Assembly: GCA_033064195.1 (NCBI GenBank)
Contig: JARBJD010000366.1
Location: forward strand, 1-64,000
Reading direction: 5' to 3'
Length of the DNA: 64,000 nt
From: Blattamonas nauphoetae
Lineage: Eukaryota > Preaxostyla > Oxymonadida
The notes under the pieces were generated by a model that did no database searches, was not told the origin of the DNA, and saw only the letters and a program-made list of their open reading frames with translations. Position numbers and translations under genes: made by a program. Of this stretch, positions 44,401-52,438 are shown piece after piece; position 1 is the stretch's first letter, and each line of letters opens with the position of its first letter.

Positions 44401-47400
44401 AGAAGCTGCCCGATGTCATCGGAGATGTCGTGTAGCATCCAACAATCTTGGATTTCCACGTGTCTTCCGGGTCACGATCATACACAATGATGTCCTTCGC
44501 CCCTGAAGTCGCTGTGTTATCTTGAAAACGACAGTCTTCGATCGCAAAACCATCACAAGATTCTTCCCAAATATCAATCGCTCCACCTTCCTGTCCAACA
44601 TTGCCTGTAAAATGGCACGAGATGAATTGAGCTCCCTTCTTCGGTCCACTGAAACAACTCCCCTTTGCGGCTTTATTATTATCGAACGTGCACTTCGTCA
44701 TTTTGAGGAGAGCATCATCCGATGACCTGATGACTCCACCATAGTTATCCGACGAGCAGTCAGAGAATATGGTTGATGTGAAGGTCAATGTGCCTGATGA
44801 TGCGGAAAGTGCTCCTCCATGTGAAGACGAGTTGAATTGGGTGATCGTACAGTGTTTCACATCAACTGTGGATGACAAATCGGATGTTGACTTTGATGTC
44901 AGCCATCCTTGGCTTTGTTGTGCGTTCAATCCATCGAATGTGCAGAACGAGAGAGTGACAGTTCCTTCAGTCACGAAGAACAGCCACTGTGTTCCTGATA
45001 AGCGAGTCATCTTCAGTCCATTCATTGTTACTGATCCTGTTGACACAAACACAAGAGAATTCTCCGTGTTCTGGGCATCGATCGTCACGGTTGGGACGAA
45101 ATCAGAATCAGGCGGATCCGAATAGCCTTGAGGTTGGATCACCACGATGCGAGTGTTGACATTGATGTTCGTTTCATCAAATGGTGTACTCCCTTCCAAT
45201 TCAGGGACAAGAGAGAAAGTGGTTGTTTGTGCCAGATCGAGCATGTGAGCTTGTGTGAGAGAGCTGCAAGTTGAGTCGGTGTAGCAATCTGAGAGAGATT
45301 TTCCATGTTCGATCGAAACTGAAGGATTGAGTGTGTACGGTTGGAGCTTTTTGTTTTCTGTATCGAAATCTGTTTCGCCAGCTGTAAGACGAGGAGAGGC
45401 TGATGTCGTGAAACAGTCGGTGAAGATCAAGGTTTCTTCATTGGGGGGATCGCCAATATAGACGACAATGTCTCGACCATACTTGCTTCTGTTTTCCCCA
45501 GTGACCATATTGTTCATAAACAGAGTATTCGAGATTTCGAAGGTCTGAGTCGTTGTACCAAACAGTTCGACTGCTCCTCCTCCATTTGATGCTGCGTTGT
45601 TCATAAATCGACAATGGCTGATTGATCCACCATTCACAATCGATAGTGACACCGCTCCTCCACTCGCTGGAGTCGCTGAGTTCTCTTCAAAATAACTGTT
45701 TGCCAATTCCACTTTTCCACTGTTAGCTCTGATGCACGATCCAGATTCAGGTTCATAAACTTTGTCCCGAACGAACTTTCGCATAATCACTGAGTCCAGT
45801 TTCAGAACTCCCGAAGTTCCAGCTTCTTTTGTGATATAAATCGCTCCGTTTTCTCTTGGGGCATTATTTCCATCCAGCACACAATAGTTCAGCTCCACGC
45901 TTCCAGATCCATCCAGATACACAAGCCAACCTTGTCCGCCCGTTCTCTCTATCTTCACTCCGCTCATCTCAAACGACCCAATCGTGACGTAGATCAGTGA
46001 ATTATCTTTCGAATTCTCTGCGTTGAGAGTAACCGATGGCTCGAAGTTGTCAAGTGTGTCTGGATCTTGAAAGTTTTCCACTTTGACAAGCATTCTTTGC
46101 TCAAACACGGGGATGATTGTTTCTGTCCATGTTTTCGAGTCGAGATCCTCTGGGATTGTGATCGTCAGGGGGTAGTATCCACCTTGGAAAGCTTCTAGCA
46201 AATCGGTGATCGATTGATACGTGATATCAATCGATATTTCAGTCGCTTCTTCGACAATTGAGCCAACTCTCGCTCGTTTTGCATCGTTCAGGTATGTTTT
46301 CCAATTTCCAATAGTAAAATACTTCGATCCATCTTGGTCATAACTGTACTTGTCAACCACACATGCTGTGAACGCATTCGTCCAATCGTCGTTCTCTTGA
46401 TCAACTACGGAAACATACGTAGCTTTGTCTGCGACCTGTTGACTATTGTTGAAATAGCACGAGTGAACTTTGAAGTTCTCTGAATATTCTCCATATGCAT
46501 GGATCGCTGATCCTCCATCAGATGCGGCGTTGTCCAAGAACCAGCAATATTCGAGATTGAGTCCAGACTGTGGCGAGCTGATCGCTCCTCCAAGTTGGGC
46601 TGTGTTCTCTGTGAAGTAGCAGTTCGTTGCTTTCAAACTTCCGGAGTTCAGCCGAATGGCTGCTCCCTCATTCAATCCTCGGTTGAACTTGGTCACAAGA
46701 CAGGAGAAGAGAGTCGCAGTTCCACTATCTCCGATGAGCAGGAATCCGTCTTCGACTACACTTTCGGCTCCTTCGAATGAGCAGAATGAGATATCCGCTG
46801 ATCCAGTCTGGATCGACACCATCCATCCATCTTTGTCCGTTCGTTTGATTTCCACACCTTTCATAGTCAGTGATCCACTCTCAATGTCGAGAAGTGTTAA
46901 TGATCCTGTTTTTGTCAGAATAATGGCCGGTTTGAAATTCCACGCTGGGTTATCATTCCAGACTGTTGGTTTGATCGTGACGGTACAATCGGCGATTGGG
47001 ATGCTCGATTCCGAGAATCCTGATGGAGGAGACGTCTTCAGGAAGTATGTCACCGTTTTCTGTAGAGGGGTGTTAATCGAGGCTGCTTCTGACAAAGTTG
47101 GACATGTCAGCGTACTGTCCGAAATGGCACAACTTGTGAATGATGAATTTACCACAATTTCGCTGACTTCTGCTTTGGATAGTTTGTATTGCATTCTGGT
47201 TGGATCATTGAGGAGGGGGTTGGCCAAATTTCCTGTCGAGAAGTATTTCTCTTCGATATTGTCATAAAAATTGGTCACACATCCAACGATCCCTTTTGTG
47301 TACAATCCATCTGCGTCTTCATCAACATGGATATCTGAGCCGACATTCGGAATTCCTTGACTGTCAATGAATGAGCACCGAAGGATTTTGAATTCACCAC

Positions 47401-50400
47401 CATTCGGACCTTTAACACATATTGCACTTCCGGCCTCTGTGGCTGTGTTCGAGATGAATTGACAATCCTCGAACTGTGCTGAGTCCATCGGACCATTGAA
47501 TGCTCCTCCTTTCACTCCTTTGTTGTTGGAGAAGATACAGTTAGTGGCCGAAAGAGTGCCTGATCCGGCGTCGATGAGAATCGCCCCACATTTCACATCA
47601 GCATTTGTCTGCACGAATTGTGTCACTGTGCAGAACTTCATCTCTGTTGTCGATAACGATTTGTGGTGGATGAAGGGATAGCCATAGCATTCTGCGTTGT
47701 TCCCATCGAAGATACAATACGAGAGAGTCGCTGAGCCCCCATTCATGTAGATGAACGAGTTTCCTCTGGCTTCGCACCCAATGCGAATTCCATTCATCAC
47801 CATCTCCCCTTCAGAGGAGACATAGATCAGTGCATTATCAATGATTGTTATCGCTTTGATCACAATTGATGGTTCGAAGCCGGATGGATTCGAAGGAATC
47901 GACCATTCAAAAGGTTCGATCGTCACGGTCATGCTAATAATATCGATCTTGCTTTCATTGAATCCTCCAGTGGGAGATGCCGTCAGGAGCACAGCTCTGT
48001 GCTCGGTTGTTCCGAGAGTCGAGAAAGCACTTGTGATTGTTTTGCATTTCAGCTGGTCAGTGCTGCAATCTCCTTCATCGGTCGCTGTCGAGTCAATGAT
48101 GACGATCTGACCAAGCACAGAGAATGTGCACGAACGCATCTGAGTCACTTCAATGTCAATCGGATTTGTGCCGTCTCCAATTGAGAAGCTGCCCGATGTC
48201 ATCGGAGATGTCGTGAAGCATCCAACAATCTTAGATTTCCACGTGTCTTCCTGGTCACGGTTATACACAATGATGTCATTCGCTCCTGAAGTGGCTGTGT
48301 TGTTTTCAAAACGACAGTCTTTGATCGCAAAACCATCAGGAGGGACACCCCACACATCGATCGTACCGCCAATCTCTCCAACGTTGCCTGTAAAATGACA
48401 CGAGATGAATTGAGTCCCCTTCTTCGGTCCACTGAAACAGCCCCCGTTCTTCCCTGTATTGTTCACGAATTTGCATTCCGTCATTGTGAAGAGAGCTTCC
48501 TTCGACGATCTGACGGCTCCACCAGTCACCGTCGAGGAGCATTTCGAGAATATGGATGAAGTGAAGGTCAACGTGCCTGATGATGCGAAAAGCGCTCCTC
48601 CATCTGAAGTCGAGTTGAATTGGGTGATCGTACAGTGTTCCACAACAACTGTTGAAGTTGATATCGATGACAGCCAGCCGAAGTCTCGTTGAATGTTCGA
48701 TCCATCGAATGTGCAGTATTTGAGAGTGACGGTTCCTGTTTCAACATAGAACAGCCACTGTGTTCCTGATGAGCGAGTCATCTTCAGTCCATTCATTGTT
48801 ACTGATCCTGTTGACACATACACAAGAGAATTCTCCGTGTTCTGGGCATCGATCGTCACGGTTGGTTCGAAGCCAGAAACAGGTGGATCAACCCAATCCT
48901 TCGGTTGGATCACCACGATCCGAGCGTTGACAAAGATGTTCGTTTCATCAAATGCTGGACCACTCGGTGCGTCAAGAGAGAGAAGGGTGTTGTCTGGCAG
49001 ACCGAACATGTGGGCTTGTGTGAGAGAGCTGCAAGTTGAGTTGGTGTAGCAATCGGGGAGAGACTTCCCATGTTCGATCGACACTGAAGAATTGAGAGAG
49101 TTCACCTGAAGCTTGTGGGTTTCGTTATTGATCTCGTTTTCACCATGTGTGAGACGAGGAGAGGCTGATGTCGTGAAACAGTTGGTGATGGTCAAGGTAT
49201 TGGCAACATCATCGTAGATGACAATGTCCCGCCCATATTTGCCTTTTCCTTCCCCAGTGACCACATTGTTCATAAATTGAGTATCTGTGATGCTGAATGG
49301 GTTTGAACTAGAGCCATACAGTTGGATCGCTCCTCCTCCATTGGCTGCTTCGTTGTTCAAAAACAGACAATTCGTGATTGATCCACCATTCGCAATCGTT
49401 CCCGACAGAACTCCTCCACTATCTGATGCCTTGTTCTCTTCAAAAGTACTGTGTGACAACTCAACTTTTCCATTGTCAACTCGGATGCAAGATCCTCCAA
49501 TGCCGCCATGTATCCGAACGAACTTTCGCATAGTTACTGAGTTCAGTTTCACAATTCCCGAATTTCCTGCGTTTGATGAGAGGACAATCGCTCCATTGTT
49601 TGATGAGACATTATTGCCATCGAATTCACAATAGTTCAGTTCCACACTTCCAGATCCATCCAGACACACAAACCAACCTGTTCCGGTCGTTCTGACTAAT
49701 TTCAGGCCATTCATCACCAATGATCCACTCGTGATGTAGAAAAGGGAGTTGGAGTAAAAGTTCACTTTCGCCTTGCAATTCAAGGTGACTGTGGGAGTAA
49801 ACGACTGTGGATCATTTTCCCAGTCTCCGGATTGAATTGTGTGAGATTTGTCCTTCACAGGGATGGATGTTTCGGGGATACCAGAGGTGCTGTCTTTGAC
49901 TTTAAATGAGAGTGTGTTTGGGAAGTCCTTGAAAGTTGAATGAGCCATTGAAATGGAGGAACAGGTGACAGATGATTCTGTTACGCAATTCTCAACTGCC
50001 CCATCGATGAGAACTTGGGTCGTTCCGGAAGGGAGTGGATTTAGTGGAGGATCGTTGAGGATTCCAGATTTGGGATCGAATTCCGAGAGGAATCGATTTT
50101 CGTTCGAAGTGGAATAACAGTTGGTTATCACCACTTTACTCAGATCCCCCCAGATTTGGATATCATTTCCTTGACCATTGGCCGAATTGTCTTTGAAGAG
50201 GCAGTTTGTGATGGAAAATAGGGGGTCTGTACCAGGTGAATGCAAATGGAGTGCTCCAGCATTCTCCCTATTTTCAAATGATGTATATGCAGTGCAGTCG
50301 ATGAATGTGCAATTCGTGATTGAGCTTCCATGGTTCATTTGGGCAGATATGGCCCCTCCGTAGGCATTCACCTTGCATGAAGTGAAAGCAGAGTCCGAGA

Positions 50401-51130
50401 TGGTATATTTTCCTCCTAATGCACGAATAGCGCCTCCACTTCCAGCTTCGGCTTTAAGATTCCGATTGAAACTGTGGAAGAAAGTTGACGAAATTGTAAG
50501 TGTTCCAAAAGGTTCACTGCTTGGACTGCAGGATGCTTCCAAGAAAATACACCCATGCGCACCCCATTGGCCATTCCCGTTAAAGTAGCAGAAATCGAGC
50601 TCGATCTTTCCATTCGATGTCATTATTATAAAAAATTGAGATTGTTCGATACGTTTAATCCCAATTCCAGTTAATTTGAGTACTCCGGTGGTCACCGTGA
50701 AGAGTACGTTTTCCTTGTTTTTGTGTTCAAGGCTGACAGTTGGATCGATTGGATCTGTATCCTCAGGTTCGACCCAATTCAAAGGAACCGCTGCAAGTTC
50801 CAATTCGTTGATCATGATATTCTCTTCTGAGTACGTTCCGTCTTTGATTTTAAGAGCAAGATTCTGTTTGCCACCAAGATAATGTGAGACAGCCTTGTTG
50901 ATTGTCGGACATTTTGCATCAGTACCTTCATTGTCTGAGCAATTTTCGTCCGCTTCCGAAGTGATGTCAACCGCGAAAGGGTCAGCATTCCGACTGAATG
51001 ATCTGTTACGAGAATTAATTGAGAGAGGTTTGATATACCTTAAGGTATCGGTGAGATGAGGAGTTTGAGAAAGTGTTGGCGGTGGAGAGTTCGCTGATAG
51101 CAAAATGAGCCCCAACAAGAAAATGATCAT
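35417..51130 (-). CDS. Giant beta-helix surface protein, 5,237 aa, single-pass
   Basis: One uninterrupted 15.7-kb frame encodes a secreted-type protein. A signal peptide (MIIFLLGLILLSANS) comes first, then ~4,970 residues of right-handed beta-helix, then one membrane helix at about 5003-5033 (VVGIVLGVVFGVLALIAIL, then RR), then a ~200-residue acidic cytoplasmic tail. The ectodomain contains about 15 modules of ~290-400 residues. Most open with a Cys pair and a (C)xS(L/I)xxA helix (for example DCYTNSTCSSLTQAHMF). They continue with an EPTVTL-type strand, GSVTMNGLKM, VELNYCxFDGxN and repeated GGAxxxSxGTLTFTxxxFxxCSS rungs. Module starts are near residues 64, 385, 687, 1001, 1331, 1621, 1940, 2264, 2592, 2874, 3190, 3596, 3908, 4279 and 4571. 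Modules 3-6 and 7-10 are near copies. The rungs resemble polymorphic outer membrane protein and pectate-lyase-like repeats, but no lyase residues were identified. The likely role is adhesion or surface coat. The tail has DPF-type motifs. No intron is needed anywhere. Confidence 0.93.
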   Translation of the reverse strand: MIIFLLGLILLSANSPPPTLSQTPHLTDTLRYIKPLSINSRNRSFSRNADPFAVDITSEADENCSDNEGTDAKCPTINKAVSHYLGGKQNLALKIKDGTYSEENIMINELELAAVPLNWVEPEDTDPIDPTVSLEHKNKENVLFTVTTGVLKLTGIGIKRIEQSQFFIIMTSNGKIELDFCYFNGNGQWGAHGCIFLEASCSPSSEPFGTLTISSTFFHSFNRNLKAEAGSGGAIRALGGKYTISDSAFTSCKVNAYGGAISAQMNHGSSITNCTFIDCTAYTSFENRENAGALHLHSPGTDPLFSITNCLFKDNSANGQGNDIQIWGDLSKVVITNCYSTSNENRFLSEFDPKSGILNDPPLNPLPSGTTQVLIDGAVENCVTESSVTCSSISMAHSTFKDFPNTLSFKVKDSTSGIPETSIPVKDKSHTIQSGDWENDPQSFTPTVTLNCKAKVNFYSNSLFYITSGSLVMNGLKLVRTTGTGWFVCLDGSGSVELNYCEFDGNNVSSNNGAIVLSSNAGNSGIVKLNSVTMRKFVRIHGGIGGSCIRVDNGKVELSHSTFEENKASDSGGVLSGTIANGGSITNCLFLNNEAANGGGAIQLYGSSSNPFSITDTQFMNNVVTGEGKGKYGRDIVIYDDVANTLTITNCFTTSASPRLTHGENEINNETHKLQVNSLNSSVSIEHGKSLPDCYTNSTCSSLTQAHMFGLPDNTLLSLDAPSGPAFDETNIFVNARIVVIQPKDWVDPPVSGFEPTVTIDAQNTENSLVYVSTGSVTMNGLKMTRSSGTQWLFYVETGTVTLKYCTFDGSNIQRDFGWLSSISTSTVVVEHCTITQFNSTSDGGALFASSGTLTFTSSIFSKCSSTVTGGAVRSSKEALFTMTECKFVNNTGKNGGCFSGPKKGTQFISCHFTGNVGEIGGTIDVWGVPPDGFAIKDCRFENNTATSGANDIIVYNRDQEDTWKSKIVGCFTTSPMTSGSFSIGDGTNPIDIEVTQMRSCTFSVLGQIVIIDSTATDEGDCSTDQLKCKTITSAFSTLGTTEHRAVLLTASPTGGFNESKIDIISMTVTIEPFEWSIPSNPSGFEPSIVIKAITIIDNALIYVSSEGEMVMNGIRIGCEARGNSFIYMNGGSATLSYCIFDGNNAECYGYPFIHHKSLSTTEMKFCTVTQFVQTNADVKCGAILIDAGSGTLSATNCIFSNNKGVKGGAFNGPMDSAQFEDCQFISNTATEAGSAICVKGPNGGEFKILRCSFIDSQGIPNVGSDIHVDEDADGLYTKGIVGCVTNFYDNIEEKYFSTGNLANPLLNDPTRMQYKLSKAEVSEIVVNSSFTSCAISDSTLTCPTLSEAASINTPLQKTVTYFLKTSPPSGFSESSIPIADCTVTIKPTVWNDNPAWNFKPAIILTKTGSLTLLDIESGSLTMKGVEIKRTDKDGWMVSIQTGSADISFCSFEGAESVVEDGFLLIGDSGTATLFSCLVTKFNRGLNEGAAIRLNSGSLKATNCYFTENTAQLGGAISSPQSGLNLEYCWFLDNAASDGGSAIHAYGEYSENFKVHSCYFNNSQQVADKATYVSVVDQENDDWTNAFTACVVDKYSYDQDGSKYFTIGNWKTYLNDAKRARVGSIVEEATEISIDITYQSITDLLEAFQGGYYPLTITIPEDLDSKTWTETIIPVFEQRMLVKVENFQDPDTLDNFEPSVTLNAENSKDNSLIYVTIGSFEMSGVKIERTGGQGWLVYLDGSGSVELNYCVLDGNNAPRENGAIYITKEAGTSGVLKLDSVIMRKFVRDKVYEPESGSCIRANSGKVELANSYFEENSATPASGGAVSLSIVNGGSISHCRFMNNAASNGGGAVELFGTTTQTFEISNTLFMNNMVTGENRSKYGRDIVVYIGDPPNEETLIFTDCFTTSASPRLTAGETDFDTENKKLQPYTLNPSVSIEHGKSLSDCYTDSTCSSLTQAHMLDLAQTTTFSLVPELEGSTPFDETNINVNTRIVVIQPQGYSDPPDSDFVPTVTIDAQNTENSLVFVSTGSVTMNGLKMTRLSGTQWLFFVTEGTVTLSFCTFDGLNAQQSQGWLTSKSTSDLSSTVDVKHCTITQFNSSSHGGALSASSGTLTFTSTIFSDCSSDNYGGVIRSSDDALLKMTKCTFDNNKAAKGSCFSGPKKGAQFISCHFTGNVGQEGGAIDIWEESCDGFAIEDCRFQDNTATSGAKDIIVYDRDPEDTWKSKIVGCYTTSPMTSGSFSIGDGTNPIETDVTQMRSCTFSVLGQIVIIDSTATDEGDCSTDKLKCATITTAFSTLGKITGSRAVLLTASPAGGFEESDIPVMDMTVTIEPFEWSIPSNPSDFKPSVVIEAQTTGQASLIYVSGGSITMNGIRIGCTTRGNSFIYMDGGSSTLSYCVFDGNDASCDGHPFLYHNLSSTTVMEFCTVTQFVQTKTDVEGGAIRIKEGPGTFSATNCIFSNNKGVKGGAFNGPMKSAQFEDCQFISNTATKAGSAIFVWDAYVDTFKIHRCTFIDSQGLPNVGSDIHVYGDTVESYGKGIDGCVTNFLDNIPKEGDKYFSTGSDNDILDDDTKMQYKLSEAKVNEIVVDSSFTGCAISDSKLNCPTLSEAASINTPPQDTVTYFLKTSPPSGFQELSIPIADCDVMIKPEDWNDNPEWNFEPTIVLTKTGTSALLTIESGSLTMKGVEINRMEKEGWMVSIKTGSADISYCKFDGCNFEIEDGFLFIGDSGTATLFSCLVTKFNRGLNEGAAIRLNSGTLKATNCYFTENTAKFGGAISSPQSGLNLEYCWFLDNAASSKGSAVHAYGEYSENFKVHSCYFRGGSSTEAPTFVFIDDKTDAWKNAFTACVVDREGNSIGNGSVFLDETRRARVGSIVEEATEISIDDTHQSITDLLKAYQGGYYDLTITIPELSQPSSLTEERIHVFEQRMLVVVEGFQDPDTLDNFEPLVTLNAENSLHKSLIYVTIGSFEMSGVKILRTSGKGKGWLVYLDGSGSVELKYCVLDGSSESSDNGAICVTSNPESSGILKLDSVIMRKFIRTDGGMGGSCLRVDKGKVELSHSTFEENKTSDSGGVLSGTIANGGSITNCLFMNNEAVKGGGAIQLFGSSSEPFTITNCMFMNNLVTGSDRSGYGRDIVIYDDVEDSLTITNCFTTSASPRLTFKATDIDETNEKLKLKILESPVSIEHGKSLSDCYTESQCNSLTQAHLFMLNDDTTLSLDAPSGPAFVETSINVNSREVVIQPAGWSTPSDPPNFEPTLEIDAQNTKHSLVYVSTGSVTMNGLKMTRSSGTQWLFFVETGNITLKYCTFDGSNTQQSQGWLSSTSTSTVDVEHCSITQFNSTSDGGALSASSGTLTFTSTKFSDCSSELTGGAIFATSGTLSFTSTTFTGCSSTKDGGALSASAGTLSFSSTTFTGCSSQVSGGAALFGKSTNTRFDKVTFTDCSSQKNGGAVCMSGVSVSLFTSCVFEQCTSKETGGALELYKDGGLELSGRVAFVKCTFTSCSTKVEGEAVDGPQFGSVASLMSDSSSLASLFVFSGCKADDCESPCLYVQNVGLEENTKYDSLFPAQGNDFVRIWISEHNTDDSDECGKSMGCSSLQVGWSQRKGTEDIYLFGKSTEKFPAMSTAVAIIGDGIASTISNKDVTVGPLMTLLAHPVSIKDIHVLIEKDILEDGLFVSKNGGTLTMTSCDFRQSTEALSNPILILEVDSTTTLEQCSFKEIVSTASGSVIKATLTASIATERLAIKSCVFDSIKQTLQANSNTQGGSCLHATLSSHAQITITGTTFTGCTSTAYGAALFINVEGITPTNPPIPFVFTDISFESCKAGGETHGHHVYVRAKDLSEFVTFDAFKYPFSIYEPDLYGISTVTSPDQDQSLVSVLLKTEVSLYVHATDGNDDNEACPENNPCQSLGLFSKQGYVFNIILLSDHLLNAQLAINKFVRYIVPDNSENKKLSLTATGVNKDGLISVQNIVTFNNIDFDLKLGTFPTCTFLVVSGSSLTITNSAISSSSNEGSNFESLVHSAGTIVLKQVTITGIVSQNSHLLSIVPTSSVVLTQVDVSGGIVSSIINVELTPETAHHRTILDRCKMTESTLGGSALVISKPSCFSLINTEFSDMDQHNRVAFSLTCLKGTYSEINTCTFDALTSDNGAAYIEMQEQASLLITGTTFKDCQGGVGAGLYLSVQHENLFTITESCKFEDNIDKHNSNAPSNLFVNTAVSTYACTLASIQCDVSEDGFTTFGDNSTDSTIPIQSILDAKNMFVTSNGATSTNCHNSSAPCSSLSSTSMNIVKPTIFVLTTVDASKHASFSSRATIQSKETGVINAKTTPSITFSANGGILRNLVITGEVTTGSFLVSNGDTELDNIKLEAASFTTLVQHRSGSLTINSFTSTQTSLSNPLFDITLSASSTFALTGSTISGLTATHSKQGGIIHVQATGDSIINIDRMSLEGCTLNSANQVAVFLSVGSETLTKIPNAAYITNNKRDSTSADFLLFATPSLISYLRSDKCDIAKPQEGVDWNGFFGQDSTLSTPVYLFSFVPEEENLSTLEIGGADAEDSTTCGKENEKPCQSIWYALIRTSQSTVTLNVADLTQSTSTVFDKTEVNLKSSKTGKSPATLTITSTSQSSVFSTQKRLSFELFTFKLPTTQLFTSVIESTTANSQLTVKSSSFTSTGTLTCPLVTSKQGSVVLQSLTVTGMSYSSSKSGMFDLMSDKVGGMTMTNCSLNSLTLSSSSFAIVASSSTKSKTNYQAVLSKITINGASAAGTTSNEETCGWETGIFSIKGTSAELDEISLSNCQAGGFVLSSANVTVKSGSFTSNGKAIAPVELQKNFHLSESTLEIEDEVSFDGKTADDSTASFWIDADATSTVILPEDQYPLFVPSFTKATPTDNKGTFDVIFEGASPITACGDLSGYIIASETDSNLEDQVILFDITSTDNESYTGSFKVSLLADHKYSEWKAGIAYGPGTKFEEKFKTSAQQIKEQGVIPKPEGGNDNKGAVVGIVLGVVFGVLALIAILIIILVLVRRSNQKHRYSNDIDNGKELDSHDANSQHLDDIDDHASGGFAAEHASLADDLENSSVLPAKPAEEPYVDPFAAFNKEDPEPQAVHVMPFEGDSSQPAKPVSPTADVEEAFAMFNNVPQTTQPQQESEAANPLVSDTADPQPDLAIVDNLFQGFHTDSIASGSPVDELFLNLNSAQDTSVPPQEEDDDLEPPSMPAPLLNFGDDHDVM
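40690..41110 (-). repeat. ~75-bp tandem rung repeats
   Basis: Five to six consecutive copies of a ~25-residue rung of the form GGALxxSxGTLSFTSTTFTGCSS are visible, each about 75 bp. Each rung is one turn of the beta-helix, so the array is an in-frame expandable repeat. Confidence 0.75.
41000..41569 (-). repeat. Partial third copy of the tandem repeat
   Basis: Module 11 starts like modules 3 and 7 (EHGKSLSDCYT... SLTQAH) and follows them through the QFNSTSDGGAL rung. It then diverges into the short-rung array at 40690-41110. Confidence 0.75.
41570..45319 (-). repeat. Copy 2 of the ~3.75-kb intragenic tandem repeat
   Basis: Encodes modules 7-10. It has the same four-module order as copy 1, with small in-frame length differences. 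The unit carries the module without a Cys pair (EEATEISID...SITDLL) as its fourth member. Confidence 0.85.
45320..49080 (-). repeat. Copy 1 of a ~3.75-kb intragenic tandem repeat
   Basis: Encodes modules 3-6 of the giant protein. The landmark CCATGTTCGATCG occurs at about 49068, 45303 and 41556, giving a period of ~3,750 bp. Long stretches are nearly identical between copies, for example the region around 48070-48150 and its counterpart at 44290-44370. Confidence 0.85.
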
Positions 51131-51330
51131 TTTTATTGAACAGATCTGCCCTTTATTTGATCATGCTGTCGAATGATGAAGAGCACCAAACCATATTGGA
51201 TAATGTGTTGATCAGTCAAAGTCCCAATTTTAAGCACTATGAATCATTCATAATCGGTTTCCTGACTGGATAGAGACTGTTCTGTTGTCGGTTCTGGGTT
51301 TCGATCTCATCGTCCAGATTCACAAAGTCA
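51131..51330. promoter_or_regulatory. Divergent promoter interval (200 bp)
   Basis: Separates the giant surface protein (-) and the SR factor (+), head to head. No specific motif was recognised beyond A+T-rich stretches. Confidence 0.4.
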
Positions 51331-52174
51331 ATGGCGCTGTTCGTGGCAGGTATAACACACGAGGTCACAGAATCCCAGCTCCGAGAGGCCTTTGAAAAAC
51401 ATGGGGCGCTCCGAGATGTGCTTTCACGAGGCGACTATGCTTTCATCAATTTTGAGTCGGAATCAGCAGCAGCCGAAGCAAAAGCGGCACTGACAGGTCT
51501 TATTTCTATTCCTTCTCAAACAACATTTCAGATGCTGAGGTTGGTGGATGCCGACTCAGGATTGAAGTGTGTTTCTCTTTCAAAACTCAATCTCATTTTG
51601 ATTCTCTTTTAGTGGAGAAGAGGAGATCGACGACAAAGCAGAAATGATGATCGAACTTGTTTTCATTGTGGTCGACCTGGTATATAATTCATGTCGTTCT
51701 TCCATCCCACTTCTTGTCAACCCAAAATTGTTCAATCCCCAGGACACATGAAACGCGACTGTCCTTCTCTCAGAGATGCTCCATACGGGAGAAGTTATCG
51801 AGACTCAGAGTTTGTCGCACTGTTCACACTTATCATTCCCCTCAACTCCCTCCTTTAGCCGTGATCGCTATTCGCGCAGCCGTTACTCCCGTCACTCCCG
51901 CTCTCGTTCACCACGACGCTCATCTCGTCGCTCTCGAAGTCGTTCACCAGATCGTCGCCGGAGAAGATCATACTCACGCTCCCAATCGAAAGATCGAGAC
52001 CATCACCACTCATCCCGATCTGACAGACGCCACAGGTCTCAACATAGCGAAAAAAGAGGAAGAGACCGCAGTGCATCAAGATCACCAGTGTCGAGAAAGT
52101 CTCGAGATAGAAGCCGTGATAGAAGCAGGTCGCGGAATCGAAGTCGCAGCCGCTCAAGATCTCCTAAACACTAA
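51331..52174 (+). CDS. SR splicing factor: RRM, zinc knuckle, RS domain
   Basis: Five exons (51331-51496, 51532-51566, 51613-51679, 51743-51809 and 51859-52174) join through introns of 35, 46, 63 and 49 nt to give 216 residues. The first 70 residues are an RRM: ALFVAGITHEVTESQLREAF carries RNP2 and the first helix, and YAFINFES carries RNP1. A CCHC knuckle follows (CFHCGRPGHMKRDC, CX2CX4HX4C). The last ~100 residues are an RS domain of Arg-Ser dipeptides. This is the layout of SRSF7 and plant RSZ proteins, which bind exonic enhancers and help spliceosome assembly in the nucleus. The product is well suited to a genome full of mini-introns, and its own transcript contains four of them. Confidence 0.9.
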
Positions 52175-52438
52175 AGTTGGTGATAGAGACTATTACCATT
52201 GTTGATGTTGGAGGATCTGATTTTCTTCTTCTATTCATTTCACTATCTTCAATCGCAGAATCGTTTCCGATTTGGATTGACATCATTTCTTCATGAACGA
52301 AGCAGGACAGGATGACAATGTCGTCCACACGGATGAATTTAAATAATCTGCGAGTTCTGAGACGTAAAATGGAATAATAGATCCGAGTTCATCGATGATG
52401 TCTGAAGCTTTTTAAAAAGGGCTGGAAACTCATCGGTC

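Noticed and set aside
36500-51000. Active pectate/pectin lyase
   Set aside because: The beta-helix rungs match the fold class, but no catalytic Asp/Arg cluster or calcium-binding signature of lyases was seen; a structural or adhesive role is more likely.
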